Of a DNA stretch of 64,000 nucleotides, positions 24,096 through 32,681 are shown piece by piece. A program made the translations under genes and the position numbers. Under the pieces are notes generated by a model that saw nothing but the letters and a program-made list of their open reading frames with translations, searched no databases and had not been told where the DNA came from. Source of the stretch: Pinibacter aurantiacus (GTDB lineage Bacteria > Bacteroidota > Bacteroidia > Chitinophagales > Chitinophagaceae); assembly GCF_019130065.1 (NCBI RefSeq), contig NZ_JAHSPG010000002.1:1-64000 (forward strand), in the 5' to 3' direction. Numbering within the stretch: the stretch's first letter is position 1; each line of letters opens with the position of its first letter.

Positions 24096-24743
24096 CTATT
24101 TTGAGAACTTTGCTATCCATTCTTCGTCTTTATGTTTCTTTATTTCGTCGATTATACTCCAAACAGGTTTTACCCAATAGTTTCTGTAGCCAAAGCCGCC
24201 GGCTTTCCCTTCCATTCTTTCCGTATAAATAACTTTGTTGGTTTTCATGTCCACAAAAGTCAAATACATGGAAGCTCTTTCCTGTCGTTTACTTAGGCCC
24301 TCTGCAATAAACACCAGGCCCACGCCGGTTTTGCCTTTGAAATTGTAGCCGCTTACTATTTTGCTGATATCTGCTTCCTTGAACCTCATGAAATCAGCAT
24401 CTTTGGATGAAAGAAATGTAGAGGGGTCCGTTTTATCATTCAGCTCTTTTACTACGGTGAGATCGTTGGTTATATGTGTTTTTTTCAGCGCGGCTCCTAT
24501 GTCGTATTTCTTGGCCTCATTTACCGGAACATTGTTGATTGCCTCGAATTTTGTCGGAAGATCTGTTATCGAAAAGATTGTGTCCCCTATCAGTCTTGCG
24601 TTTGAGAAATCAATGCCGAGATAGGTAATTGGTTGGTCGGTTGTAAAAACGTCTTTGGGTGTTGGTATTTGGGCATAAACAGCGCCGAAAGAAAACACGG
24701 TTAACAAAACAGAAAAGATCAGTGTTGTTTTTAAATGTTTCAT
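24096..24743 (-). CDS. Secreted protein of unknown function
   Basis: The 215-residue product begins with a signal peptide (MKHLKTTLIFSVLLTVFSFGAVYAQ) and is otherwise soluble. I recognise no domain. Visible features are a GxGLVFIAEGLSKRQERASMYLTFVDMKT block, which looks like paired strands, and a C-terminal FGYRNYWVKPVWSIIDEIKK helix. It sits inside the pigment cluster but has its own terminator downstream and a 142-base gap upstream, so membership in the pathway is uncertain. Confidence 0.65.
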   Translation of the reverse strand: MKHLKTTLIFSVLLTVFSFGAVYAQIPTPKDVFTTDQPITYLGIDFSNARLIGDTIFSITDLPTKFEAINNVPVNEAKKYDIGAALKKTHITNDLTVVKELNDKTDPSTFLSSKDADFMRFKEADISKIVSGYNFKGKTGVGLVFIAEGLSKRQERASMYLTFVDMKTNKVIYTERMEGKAGGFGYRNYWVKPVWSIIDEIKKHKDEEWIAKFSK

Positions 24744-24885
24744 ACAATTTGAGAGTTTGATGTATAGTGTTGCTTTTCGCTTTGCGAAAAAGAATTAATA
24801 ATTAATAGGTGCAACAATAATCCTGTTGTGAACTGCCTTTCGCAAACTCATAACTCATAACACATAACCCATTACTCAAAACCAA

Positions 24886-25329
24886 CTATGCTTTCGCCGG
24901 CATTTCCGGTTGCACAAAAATTTTCATCTCGCATTGTGCAAGCAGTACATTGTCGTACCAAACCTTGCCAGTGATAACAGTGACGTCGAAAATTCTGTTG
25001 CTCACAAAAATCTCGGTTTCGACTGTGGTGCCGACTTTGGGTAAGCTAAACACTTCAAAATTCTTCACTGCTCCAATGTATCCGATAGGCGCGGGTTTAT
25101 TTTCTTTTTGTGCTTCGAAACCAACGCCCGCCGCAGCGGTTTGGGCGATGTTTTCCAAAAGGCCCGGCTCACGAAACAAGCCGTTCTCTACAAAGATATT
25201 ATCTGCTTTTATGTTTAACGTACTGCGAGTTGCTGTTGCCTCAGATTTAACAATAGCATCAATCATCACAAATGGCGGCGCCTGGGGAATGAGCGGCTGT
25301 ATATTTTCTACCGGAAATTTTTCTGTCAT
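24886..25329 (-). CDS. ApeP-like hotdog dehydratase
   Basis: The 147-residue protein is a second hotdog-fold dehydratase-like protein, with PPFVMIDAIV at residues 18-27 and FREPGLLENIAQTAAAGVGF in the central helix. It lacks the GHFPG block of FabZ, and fits instead the ApeP-type partner dehydratases of aryl-polyene clusters, which pair with a FabZ-like protein such as the one at 12250-12642. It should take part in forming the conjugated double bonds. The gene lies between two secreted-protein genes of unknown role. Confidence 0.82.
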   Translation of the reverse strand: MTEKFPVENIQPLIPQAPPFVMIDAIVKSEATATRSTLNIKADNIFVENGLFREPGLLENIAQTAAAGVGFEAQKENKPAPIGYIGAVKNFEVFSLPKVGTTVETEIFVSNRIFDVTVITGKVWYDNVLLAQCEMKIFVQPEMPAKA

Positions 25330-25370
25330 GGATAAATTGCACGTTTAAAAAATGAAGCTACAACTTTTTG

Positions 25371-25443
25371 AGTTGTTGGTTGATGGTTGTTAGTTGTTTG
25401 GCCTTCAGCGTTGGCTTTCCTAACAACTACCAACTATCAATTG
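25371..25443. repeat. Word-type inverted repeat (GTTGTTAGTTG word)
   Basis: The left arm repeats TTGTTGGT and TTGTTAGT words, and the right arm repeats AACAACTACCAACT. The spacer is about 20 bases. Words of the AACTGAAT type follow at 25475-25503 as a single arm. Confidence 0.65.
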
Positions 25444-25447
25444 AAAA

Positions 25448-25474
25448 AGAAAAGACCCCGACAAGGTCGAGGCC
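25448..25474 (-). terminator. Probable intrinsic terminator
   Basis: CCTCGACC and GTCGGGG form a short stem followed in the minus direction by TCTTTTCTTTTT. It lies about 35 bases beyond the stop codon at 25508. Confidence 0.55.
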
Positions 25475-25507
25475 CTTCAGTTATTCAGTCATTCAGTTAC
25501 TCAGTCC

Positions 25508-27079
25508 CTAGCTCGGTTGCAACCAAACCAGTTGTACTCCTTTGTGTCTACCATCTTTGGCAAGTTTTAGAGTCACGTAGATATTGCTGTTCCTGTCATA
25601 ATCTGATACTGAGAAAACAGCAAGGTTGTGTTCCTTTCTGCCGGGTTCACCAAAAACATATTTTCTTCCCGGCATTATGTTTCGCCCTTCAATATTGTAA
25701 GCATAGGCATCGCAATCAGCAACGCCGTCAATTTTGTTTGGCAGTTTTCCTTTTTCAACCCTTTCTTCATTTTCTGCAATGTCGTTAAATAGTATGTATG
25801 ATTTGCTGACTCCATCTATGTAGGAAAAGGATTTGTACTGGTTGCCAAAGTCCATTTTTTGTGCCTGTCCGTCTCTGTCAGCAAGATAAAAAGGATAGAG
25901 CTCCTGGCCGCGCAGGTAGTGGCTTTTGGGAATCAGGTAGCTGCCGAGCTCTGCACCGGTTACACTAAATATAGAAACGGCAATATTGCCAAGCGTGGTC
26001 AGGTAAGTGGTAGTTCCTGAGCTTGATGTCCACGCTGTCACAGATATTTCTTCATGAACAACTATAAAACTGCCGTCGTTGTTTACGTAGATATTTTGCG
26101 GCAGTCCGTAGAACGTATTTTTATCGCCAAAAATTTCGGCACTTTTTGCTGTTGCGGCAGTAGGCGCAATAATGTTTGTGCTCTCTATTTTATTCTGTTG
26201 TGGATCTATAAAAGCAATGTACGGTATATAGCCGCCCTTTTTCACATCTTCTTTGAGACAAAACACTGCAATTATTTTCTTCGTTACCGGATTATATTTG
26301 AGGCGCCCTTTTACCGATTCAATATTTTGTGTGTTGCTCAGCTTAGTCATTTTTATAGAAGAATCACCGGCTGTTATATTCGCCAATAAAAATTCGCTTG
26401 CCCTTCCGCCACTCTTCTTTGTATTGTAAGCATATGTCATCACGCAGATTCTGTCTTTCCCCAACACAACCATATCTACATACTCGAAATACTTAAAAAA
26501 GTTTTCCGGCGATCGATAGGATGCATGGTTTATCACCTTGTTGGTTGCGTCATAATGATATGCTTCAATGTTTCTGTCTTTATCTGAGCGTTCTCCGTTC
26601 ATCATCAGGACGGCGTAGTTTTCAGAGTACTGGTCTTTTTTAATGTAAAAAGCGAGTGTAGACACATCTAGCTCGTATATCACTTTGTCTTCTTTAAGTT
26701 TACCAGTGTTACCGTCAATGATCATTCGATATAGCTTCGAATTTCCTTTTTCAACTTTTCCTACAAATACCAGTACATCACCGGCCACTTCAAAAATTCC
26801 TTCAATAAATGCGTTGTAAGATTTTTTGGAGAAATTGCCATACGAGGGATCTATGTGCACTTCTGTGCCTTCCTTGTGTTTACTGTCGTAAGGTTTTACG
26901 TAAATACCATCTTTAAAAGTGAAATTTAAAAACAGCGTATTGCCATTTTTAAGTTGAAGAATCTTTGTGTAACCTTCTTCCGGTTCGTCGAAGATTTGTC
27001 CTTCGCTAATAACTTTGAACTGGGACCGGCAAACCGTAATACAAAATATTGCCAGGACCAACAATAACAGTCTTTGCAT
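25508..27079 (-). CDS. Large secreted protein of unknown function
   Basis: The product of 523 residues begins MQRLLLLVLAIFCITVCRSQ, a signal peptide, at 27079; the frame is open 17 codons further upstream but without signal-like features. The mature protein is strand-rich with many short beta segments (GNTLFLNFTF, DVLVFVGKVEKGNSKLYRMI, KILQLKNG), a pattern compatible with a propeller-like fold, but no known domain is recognised. It sits between LpxL-like acyltransferase and dehydratase genes of the pigment cluster and may be an unrelated insertion. Confidence 0.7.
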   Translation of the reverse strand: MQRLLLLVLAIFCITVCRSQFKVISEGQIFDEPEEGYTKILQLKNGNTLFLNFTFKDGIYVKPYDSKHKEGTEVHIDPSYGNFSKKSYNAFIEGIFEVAGDVLVFVGKVEKGNSKLYRMIIDGNTGKLKEDKVIYELDVSTLAFYIKKDQYSENYAVLMMNGERSDKDRNIEAYHYDATNKVINHASYRSPENFFKYFEYVDMVVLGKDRICVMTYAYNTKKSGGRASEFLLANITAGDSSIKMTKLSNTQNIESVKGRLKYNPVTKKIIAVFCLKEDVKKGGYIPYIAFIDPQQNKIESTNIIAPTAATAKSAEIFGDKNTFYGLPQNIYVNNDGSFIVVHEEISVTAWTSSSGTTTYLTTLGNIAVSIFSVTGAELGSYLIPKSHYLRGQELYPFYLADRDGQAQKMDFGNQYKSFSYIDGVSKSYILFNDIAENEERVEKGKLPNKIDGVADCDAYAYNIEGRNIMPGRKYVFGEPGRKEHNLAVFSVSDYDRNSNIYVTLKLAKDGRHKGVQLVWLQPS

Positions 27080-27155
27080 TTTCTTTGGTTTAGGTTGGGA
27101 TAAATTTAAAAAGAAAATTATATGTTGCAAATGACTGTCCCGTTAATTAATTATG

Positions 27156-28037
27156 TCAGGCTTTCCAAAAATCGTAATAGTTGAACCATTGTGCGGGATA
27201 TAGTTTGGTCTTTCTTTCCATTTCTTCTACATAATCTTTTAGCAAGGCAGGAACCACTTCACCCTTTGTCAAATGCCCATAACGTTTGGGCTCACTTGAA
27301 AAAAGATGATAGTGCTTATTGGTTTCCTTGAATGCATATACGAAAGAAACGGGCACTTTAAATGTAGATGCTAAAATGAAGGGGCCCAGAGGAAACCTGG
27401 CTTCTTCGCCCAAAAACTCGTGCGATACGGTTTTGTTTCCATCTACAAACCTGTCGGCGTGCATGCAAACAAGTTCATTATTTCTTAGCGCTTCGTTGAT
27501 GGCATAAATGTGCGAAATATCGTCTTTGATAACGATCACATTCATGTTGCGTTTGCCGGTAACACCTTCGAGGTATTGTTTTATTTTTTCATGCTCGCCA
27601 TCATACATCACAATGTTGATGCGGGTTTCGAGGCGCTTTAATAAATGACCTGCTATCTCCCAATTGCCTAAATGGGCACTTAAGAGCAAGCCGCCTTTGC
27701 CAAGCGCGGTGATGCTGCGGAGGTTTTCTTCTCCGTCAAAATCGAAAGTGAATTGGTTCTCTACATTGGCCATCATTACTACTTTATCGATGATGCCCTG
27801 ACCAAACACGTAGTAGTTTTTGTACATCATGCCAATCGTCTTCCATTTGCTGAAATGCAAATGGTCACGAAAATAGCTTCGCAAAATTTTTGATGACTTT
27901 CTATCGAAAAGGAAGTAGTACCCGGCAACAAATCTTAATAGTAAATAGGCAGGAACAACACCAAAATTTTTAAGTATGGATATAAAGATCCGGTACCCCA
28001 AAGGGGTACCTTTTGATCTACCTTGCCAGGAAGACAT
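27156..28037 (-). CDS. LpxL/HtrB-like lysophospholipid acyltransferase
   Basis: The 293-residue membrane-associated protein has an N-terminal hydrophobic region and the acyltransferase motif HLGNWE with His122 and Glu127, followed by a substrate block ADRFVDGNKTVSHEFLGEEARFPLG. It would move an acyl chain from ACP to a lipid or sugar acceptor. In flexirubin and aryl-polyene clusters such an enzyme is thought to attach the polyene to a membrane lipid. It overlaps the upstream ACP stop by one base (TAATG), which fits an ACP-bound donor. Confidence 0.88.
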   Translation of the reverse strand: MSSWQGRSKGTPLGYRIFISILKNFGVVPAYLLLRFVAGYYFLFDRKSSKILRSYFRDHLHFSKWKTIGMMYKNYYVFGQGIIDKVVMMANVENQFTFDFDGEENLRSITALGKGGLLLSAHLGNWEIAGHLLKRLETRINIVMYDGEHEKIKQYLEGVTGKRNMNVIVIKDDISHIYAINEALRNNELVCMHADRFVDGNKTVSHEFLGEEARFPLGPFILASTFKVPVSFVYAFKETNKHYHLFSSEPKRYGHLTKGEVVPALLKDYVEEMERKTKLYPAQWFNYYDFWKA

Positions 28038-28300
28038 TAAGCAAATTCTTTAGCATTAACGCGGGAAATGATGTAGTTGTAAAAATCCTCGAAGGTTACA
28101 ATTCCTACAAAATCTTCTGGTTTTACTTTAAAAGCAAAGTTGCTTTCAATAACCACTACAAGGTCAATGTAATCCAGGCTATCGAGTTCAAGCGTTTCTT
28201 TAAGGTTAGCGTTGGCAGTAATTTTTTCCGCAGGCACTTCAAACTCTTCAACCAGGAATTCATTGATTTTCCCGATTATTTCTTCATTACTCATTTTCAT
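28037..28300 (-). CDS. Acyl carrier protein (second)
   Basis: The 87-residue ACP has the phosphopantetheine attachment block LELDSLDYIDLVV with Ser41. The first ATG could also be the one two codons downstream (MSNEE). It overlaps the acyltransferase gene by one base and is 71 bases after the FabB-type ketosynthase. It may serve the acylation step or the starter unit rather than chain extension, because of its pairing with the acyltransferase. Confidence 0.92.
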   Translation of the reverse strand: MKMSNEEIIGKINEFLVEEFEVPAEKITANANLKETLELDSLDYIDLVVVIESNFAFKVKPEDFVGIVTFEDFYNYIISRVNAKEFA

Positions 28301-28339
28301 TATTTTTCATTAAGGGGTTAAATAGGTATTATAGAGCTG

Positions 28340-28370
28340 TAGAGACAAGGCAATGCCTTGTCTGTACTTT
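28340..28370. repeat. GAGAC-type palindrome
   Basis: AGAGACAAGGCAATGCC and its reverse complement form a palindrome in the gap between the ketosynthase and ACP genes. The copy at 37955 is almost identical. Confidence 0.7.
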
Positions 28371-28371
28371 T

Positions 28372-29598
28372 TTACACACCCGCATATTTTTTTACGATAA
28401 GGGATGAGTTTGTTCCTCCAAAACCGAAGGAGTTCGACAAAAATATATCAATATTGGCATTAATGGTATCTTTTACAATATTGAGTTTTGCAGAATCCTC
28501 ATCGGGGTTTTCGAAGTTAATATTGGGGGCAATGAAGCCGTTTTGCATCATGAGCATGCTGTAAACGATTTCGCTTGCGCCGGCCATCCAGCATTCGTGC
28601 CCGGTCATTGATTTTGTGGAACTTACGTATGGTTTTGTGGACCCAAACACCTCATCAATCGCTTTTGCCTCGCTGGCATCACCCGCCGGGGTGGAAGTGG
28701 CGTGTGCGTTTATGTAGTCGATGTCCTTGCTTTGTAAACCGGCGTCTCTCAGGGCCATGTTCAGCGCCCTTGCGGGGCCTTCCACGGTTGGGTTCGAAAT
28801 ATGGGCGCCATTTGAGGAAAAACCATAACCCACTACTTCAGCCAAAATTGGAGCTCCTCGTTTGAGGGCAGATTCCAGGCTTTCCAATATTACGGTCGCG
28901 GCACCTCCGCTGGGGATCAATCCATCGCGGTCGCGGTCGAACGGTCGGGATGCCTTTGTAGGATCAGCTTCACGAATGGAAAATGCTGAAAGCGCATCGA
29001 AACTACCCATGGAGAGATAGTTGATTTCCTGTGCGCCGCCACACACCACCATTTCCTGCAAACCGGTCTTGATAAAATGATAACCCAATCCTATAGAATG
29101 CGAGCCACTGGCGCAAGCTGCGCTAATGGTAAAATTTATACCTCTGAGTTTGAAAATAGTGGCCAGGTTCATGGTCACCGTTGAGTTCATTGTTTGAAAC
29201 ACTGAACCGGAACCCAATAAAGTCGTGTCTTTTTTTGTTCTGATAATGTCTGTCGCCTCAATTACCGGCGCAGCAGAACTGTCGTTTCCGTATAAAATTC
29301 CAGCTTCAATCGTTGTGAGATAATCCGCATCGATCTTTGCGTTTTGCATTGCTTCTGAAGTGGCGAGGTAGGCATATTCGCCCTGTTCGGGCAACATGAT
29401 GCGTGCACGTCTATCAAGCACGCCTTTCAGCGCAGGTTTTTCCACAAAACCGGTTAGCCCTGAGCGATAACCGTATGCTTTGCGTTCAGGGTCGAAAACA
29501 ATGCCTGATTTTCCTTCATGCAGCGATTTGGTTACTTCATCCAGGTTTTTCCCAAGGCACGAATAAATGCCCAATCCTGTTATCACTACTCTGTTCAT
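28372..29598 (-). CDS. Beta-ketoacyl-ACP synthase I/II-type (complete Cys-His-His)
   Basis: The 408-residue enzyme has Cys162 in TISAACASG, His299 in NAHATSTPAGD and His334 in TGHECWMAG, with the ending NSFGFGGTNSSLI. It fits FabB/FabF-type condensing enzymes best among the three in the cluster. A perfect -7 box TATCTTTG at 29603-29610 lies exactly 4 bases before the ATG, so it probably heads a leaderless transcript with the ACP and acyltransferase genes downstream. Confidence 0.94.
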   Translation of the reverse strand: MNRVVITGLGIYSCLGKNLDEVTKSLHEGKSGIVFDPERKAYGYRSGLTGFVEKPALKGVLDRRARIMLPEQGEYAYLATSEAMQNAKIDADYLTTIEAGILYGNDSSAAPVIEATDIIRTKKDTTLLGSGSVFQTMNSTVTMNLATIFKLRGINFTISAACASGSHSIGLGYHFIKTGLQEMVVCGGAQEINYLSMGSFDALSAFSIREADPTKASRPFDRDRDGLIPSGGAATVILESLESALKRGAPILAEVVGYGFSSNGAHISNPTVEGPARALNMALRDAGLQSKDIDYINAHATSTPAGDASEAKAIDEVFGSTKPYVSSTKSMTGHECWMAGASEIVYSMLMMQNGFIAPNINFENPDEDSAKLNIVKDTINANIDIFLSNSFGFGGTNSSLIVKKYAGV

Positions 29599-29602
29599 GT
29601 TA

Positions 29603-29610
29603 CAAAGATA
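29603..29610 (-). promoter_or_regulatory. -7 promoter box 4 bases from the ketosynthase start
   Basis: TATCTTTG on the minus strand fully matches TAnnTTTG. The 4-base gap to the ATG points to a leaderless mRNA. The -33 region falls within a word-type repeat without a TTG at the right spacing. Confidence 0.5.
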
Positions 29611-29740
29611 GGTTGTTAGTTGATGGTTGTTAGTTGTTAGGCGTTTAAACCTGTCTTCCCAAAAAATTAGTTGGCTGTTTACAAGTTGTCAGATTGACCG
29701 ACCTGAATGTCTAACAACTAACAACTATCAACCAACAACT
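29611..29740. repeat. Word-type inverted repeat (TTGTTAGTTG word)
   Basis: The left arm at 29611-29640 repeats GTTGTTAGTTG words and the right arm at 29709-29740 repeats CAACTAACAACT words. The element fills the gap between the FabG and ketosynthase genes and ends at the FabG stop codon. Confidence 0.75.
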
Positions 29741-30467
29741 AAGTATACAATCCTCCGTTTACTGAAATCACCGTTCCGGTAATATAACCCGATTCCGGAG
29801 CGGCAAGGAAACCCACCGCGTGTGCCACTTCTTCCACTGTTCCAAACCTGTTCACCGGTATCATTTTTTTCAGTTCGTCTTCTGGCAGGCCTTCGGTCAT
29901 ATCTGTTCGAATGAACCCTGGAGCTACTGCATTTACGGTAACGCCGCGTTTTCCTACTTCTTGCGCCAGCGCTTTTGTAGCACCGATCACACCCGCTTTG
30001 GCAGCGGAATAATTTGTTTGTCCTGCCAGGCCTTTAAGGCCAGACAATGAAACCATGTTGATAATTCTTCCGTAACGCTTCATGAGCATGCTGTTGAGCA
30101 CGATCCGTGTTACATAGAAGAAGCCGTTGAGGCTTGTACCTAAAACATTTTCCCATTGCTCATCTTTCATCCACATCATCAGGCCGTCTTCTTTAATGCC
30201 GGCGTTGTTTACAAGCACCTCGATGTTGTTGTCTTTATTATTTTCTATCCATGCTCCCAGCACAGACTGAATATCTTCTTTTGAACCCACATCAAATTTC
30301 AACAATTCACCCGATCCACCCTTTGCTTTGATGTTCTCCAAAGTTGCCAGCGCTTCCTGTTCGTTGCTTCTGTAATTTACGATAATATGATAGCCTTGCT
30401 CTGCTAATTTATAACAAACTGCTCTGCCGATTCCGCGGCTACCTCCTGTGACTAATGCGCATTTCAT
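29739..30467 (-). CDS. fabG: 3-oxoacyl-ACP reductase
   Basis: This short-chain dehydrogenase of 242 residues reduces 3-oxoacyl-ACP with NADPH. The cofactor motif TGGSRGIG is at residues 7-14, NNAG at 87-90, and the catalytic Ser140, Tyr153 and Lys157 are present (YSAAK). It ends with the conserved YITGTVISVNGGL. Its place between the ammonia-lyase and a ketosynthase gene makes it the ketoreductase of the polyene pathway. Whether it also serves general fatty-acid synthesis cannot be told. Confidence 0.93.
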   Translation of the reverse strand: MKCALVTGGSRGIGRAVCYKLAEQGYHIIVNYRSNEQEALATLENIKAKGGSGELLKFDVGSKEDIQSVLGAWIENNKDNNIEVLVNNAGIKEDGLMMWMKDEQWENVLGTSLNGFFYVTRIVLNSMLMKRYGRIINMVSLSGLKGLAGQTNYSAAKAGVIGATKALAQEVGKRGVTVNAVAPGFIRTDMTEGLPEDELKKMIPVNRFGTVEEVAHAVGFLAAPESGYITGTVISVNGGLYT

Positions 30468-30506
30468 GAGAAAATTTTTTGAAAGGGTGAATTCAAGACT
30501 GCAATA

Positions 30507-30661
30507 ATTTGAAAATTTGAAGATTTGAGAATTTGAAAATGCTTTAAGTGCGTTTCTCTAAATTTATTAGCCGCTCCCGGATATATGGATAGCTAGTTTA
30601 AAAAATGAAAAGTTGCACAGAACGAATTTTCAAATTCTCAAATCTTCAAATTTTCAAATTG
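30507..30661. repeat. Word-type inverted repeat (TTTGAAAATTTG word)
   Basis: The left arm at 30507-30541 repeats TTTGAAAATTTGA words and the right arm at 30624-30661 is the reverse complement. The right arm includes the stop codon of the ammonia-lyase gene (30654-30656), so the lyase transcript ends in a hairpin. Confidence 0.8.
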
Positions 30662-32213
30662 ACTGACTTTTTACTTCTACAAACGGATCTGTATTTTCCA
30701 AGAATGTTTTAACTGCTTTCAATTTTTTATAAGGAGCAACGTCCTCCACGAATTTGGGGAACAGCTCTCTTAATTTCTTGTACATTTTTTTGGAAACGGG
30801 TGCCAGTTTATCACCAAAGTTTGCGAAGTCAATTACCTGCAACAATGTTCCCGCCTGAATGGTCAATACCTCGAAAGAGTTGTCAATAACTTTTTTAGTG
30901 ATCAGCGCTCCGTTACAACCCATGCTCACGATGTCCTGGTTATCGTTGTTGTTGGGAATGCTGTGCACATACATTGGGAAAGAAAGCGTTTGGTTTTCCG
31001 CAACGGTAGATGTTGCCGGGAACTGCATGCCCTGCATACCAAAGTTTAAACCAAGCACGCCAAGATTTGCAAATGGTGGGAACTTCTGGTTCAGTTTTTC
31101 GTTGAGCAGATAGTTCAATTGTCTTTCGGACAACATCGCCAATCTCGTCACGGCAATTTTCAGTTTATCCATTTCCAGGGAAATATAATCGCCGTGGAAA
31201 TTACCGCCATGAAATACGTTTCTGTTTTCGTGGTCAATCACAGGATTGTCGTTTACGGAATTCACCTCGTTTACAACAGTTTCTTCTGCGTGGCGAATCG
31301 TATCGTAAATCGGTCCTAATATTTGAGTGATGCAGCGCAGTGAATAATATTCCTGCACTTTATCGGTAAAGATTTCTCTGTCGGTTTTTTCTGCGTCGTA
31401 TAAATGTTCTTCTCTGCTGCGGATGAGCTTGCTGCCTTTCAAAAGATCGCGCAAAATTTCGCTCACTTTGTTTTGACCAAAATGTCTTTTAACAACATTC
31501 AGTTCGTGAGAGAAGTGATCATCGTATGCTTCCACCACTTCATTTGTAATTGCAGAAAGCAATAATGACCAGTGCAATAATTTTTTTGCCTGGATCAGGT
31601 TCACCATGCCAACGCCCGTCATTGCTGATGTTCCGTTGATGATGGCAAGGCCTTCACGCACGTATATTGAAAGCGGAGTAATATTTAATCTTTTGAATAC
31701 TTCTTCTGTTGGCTGCACTTTGTCTTCATAAATCACTTCGCCTTCGCCGATCAGTACGAGCCCTAAGTGAGCAAGCTGAACCAAATCGCCACTTGCACCT
31801 ACGCCACCATGTTCGTATATACATGGATAAACATCTTTGTTGATGAGGTCTTGCAAAACTTCCACCACTTGTGGATGAACCCCGGAATAGCCTTGCATAA
31901 TGCTACCCAATCTCGCCATCATTAACGATTTTACAAGAATGGGTTCCATTAGTTTTCCGCTGCCGGAGGAGTGGCTGCGAATCAGGTTGTATTGTAGTTG
32001 AAGTAAATTCTCTTCACTCACTTTATATTGAGCCATTGGCCCAAAGCCGGTATTGATCCCGTATATAAGTTTATTGGAAGAAAAGTTCTTCAAAAAAGCA
32101 TGGTTCTCCTCGATGCGTTTTATTACGGCATCTTGCAGTTGTACTTTCTTTCCTTTAAAAATAACCTCCTCAAAGTCGCTAAGCGTAAAATGCTTTTCCG
32201 GTATAGATTTCAT
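30654..32213 (-). CDS. Aromatic amino acid ammonia-lyase (HAL/TAL family)
   Basis: The 519-residue enzyme removes ammonia from histidine, tyrosine or phenylalanine. The Ala-Ser-Gly triad that forms the MIO cofactor is at about 140-142 (GGVGASGDLVQ), and YGINTGFGP, NLIRSHSSG and FHGGNFHGDYIS are conserved blocks. The selectivity position reads Ser-His, as in histidine lyases, but related flavobacterial enzymes from flexirubin clusters act on tyrosine, so context favours making 4-coumarate as the pigment starter. The ATG at 32213 is chosen because the TAnnTTTG box at 32243-32250 lies between it and the first in-frame ATG at 32285. This gene heads the cluster. Confidence 0.88.
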   Translation of the reverse strand: MKSIPEKHFTLSDFEEVIFKGKKVQLQDAVIKRIEENHAFLKNFSSNKLIYGINTGFGPMAQYKVSEENLLQLQYNLIRSHSSGSGKLMEPILVKSLMMARLGSIMQGYSGVHPQVVEVLQDLINKDVYPCIYEHGGVGASGDLVQLAHLGLVLIGEGEVIYEDKVQPTEEVFKRLNITPLSIYVREGLAIINGTSAMTGVGMVNLIQAKKLLHWSLLLSAITNEVVEAYDDHFSHELNVVKRHFGQNKVSEILRDLLKGSKLIRSREEHLYDAEKTDREIFTDKVQEYYSLRCITQILGPIYDTIRHAEETVVNEVNSVNDNPVIDHENRNVFHGGNFHGDYISLEMDKLKIAVTRLAMLSERQLNYLLNEKLNQKFPPFANLGVLGLNFGMQGMQFPATSTVAENQTLSFPMYVHSIPNNNDNQDIVSMGCNGALITKKVIDNSFEVLTIQAGTLLQVIDFANFGDKLAPVSKKMYKKLRELFPKFVEDVAPYKKLKAVKTFLENTDPFVEVKSQSI

Positions 32214-32242
32214 TCGATAATGTCTAAATAGTTCTAGGGTGC

Positions 32243-32250
32243 CAAAAATA
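32243..32250 (-). promoter_or_regulatory. -7 promoter box heading the pigment cluster
   Basis: TATTTTTG on the minus strand matches TAnnTTTG and lies 29 bases before the lyase start. A CTG, one base off TTG, sits 20 bases upstream of it. The likely start of transcription is near 32237. Confidence 0.5.
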
Positions 32251-32305
32251 GGGTAAACCACAGAATTTTTCAGCATTGGAGGCATCTTTTTGCGGGCATT
32301 GTCAC

Positions 32306-32460
32306 TAACTGAATAACTGAGTAACTGAATAACTGAGGGGTTGGGGGCTGAAGAGCTTTATTGAAGGCAAGCTTTGGGGGGGGAGACAAATAACTGAAAC
32401 ATCCGATTTCCAAGGGCATAATCAAATAGCAGTCTTCAGTCATTCAGTTATTCAGTTACG
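32306..32460. repeat. Word-type inverted repeat (AACTGAATAACTGAG word)
   Basis: The left arm at 32306-32336 repeats TAACTGAATAACTGAG and the right arm at 32435-32459 repeats CATTCAGTTATTCAGTTA. It lies between two divergent genes, so it cannot act as a terminator for either. Confidence 0.75.
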
Positions 32461-32585
32461 GGAATGTTCCCTTACCGTTTGTATAAAAAATAATGGCCGT
32501 AGCAAGTTTTTGGGCGATTTTTCGTCTAAAAGCATGTGCTGGTTAGTAATTGTTATTAATACAGCAAAATTAATCGCCGAGTTAC

Positions 32586-32622
32586 CCGACCTGACAGGTT
32601 TCTAAAAGCCTGTCGGGTCGGG
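32586..32622. repeat. CCTGACAGG inverted repeat
   Basis: CGACCTGACAGG and CCTGTCGGGTCG flank a short loop. Close relatives lie at 41920-41953 and 44107-44144. No gene was seen in 32286-32681 apart from these repeats. Confidence 0.7.
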
Positions 32623-32669
32623 TGCAGCACCCAAGCCATTTTTAATCGTTAAACAACCTGAACCTTAAC

Positions 32670-32677
32670 CAATTTTG
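32670..32677 (+). promoter_or_regulatory. Weak -7-like box 4 bases before the receptor start
   Basis: CAATTTTG differs in one base from TAnnTTTG. The 4-base gap to the ATG is the same as at several other genes in the window. Confidence 0.3.
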
Positions 32678-32681
32678 CCCG

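Noticed and set aside
29611-29740. Possible CRISPR-like array
   Set aside because: The words are short, degenerate and contiguous without unique spacers, and the two halves are inverted, so this is a hairpin rather than an array.
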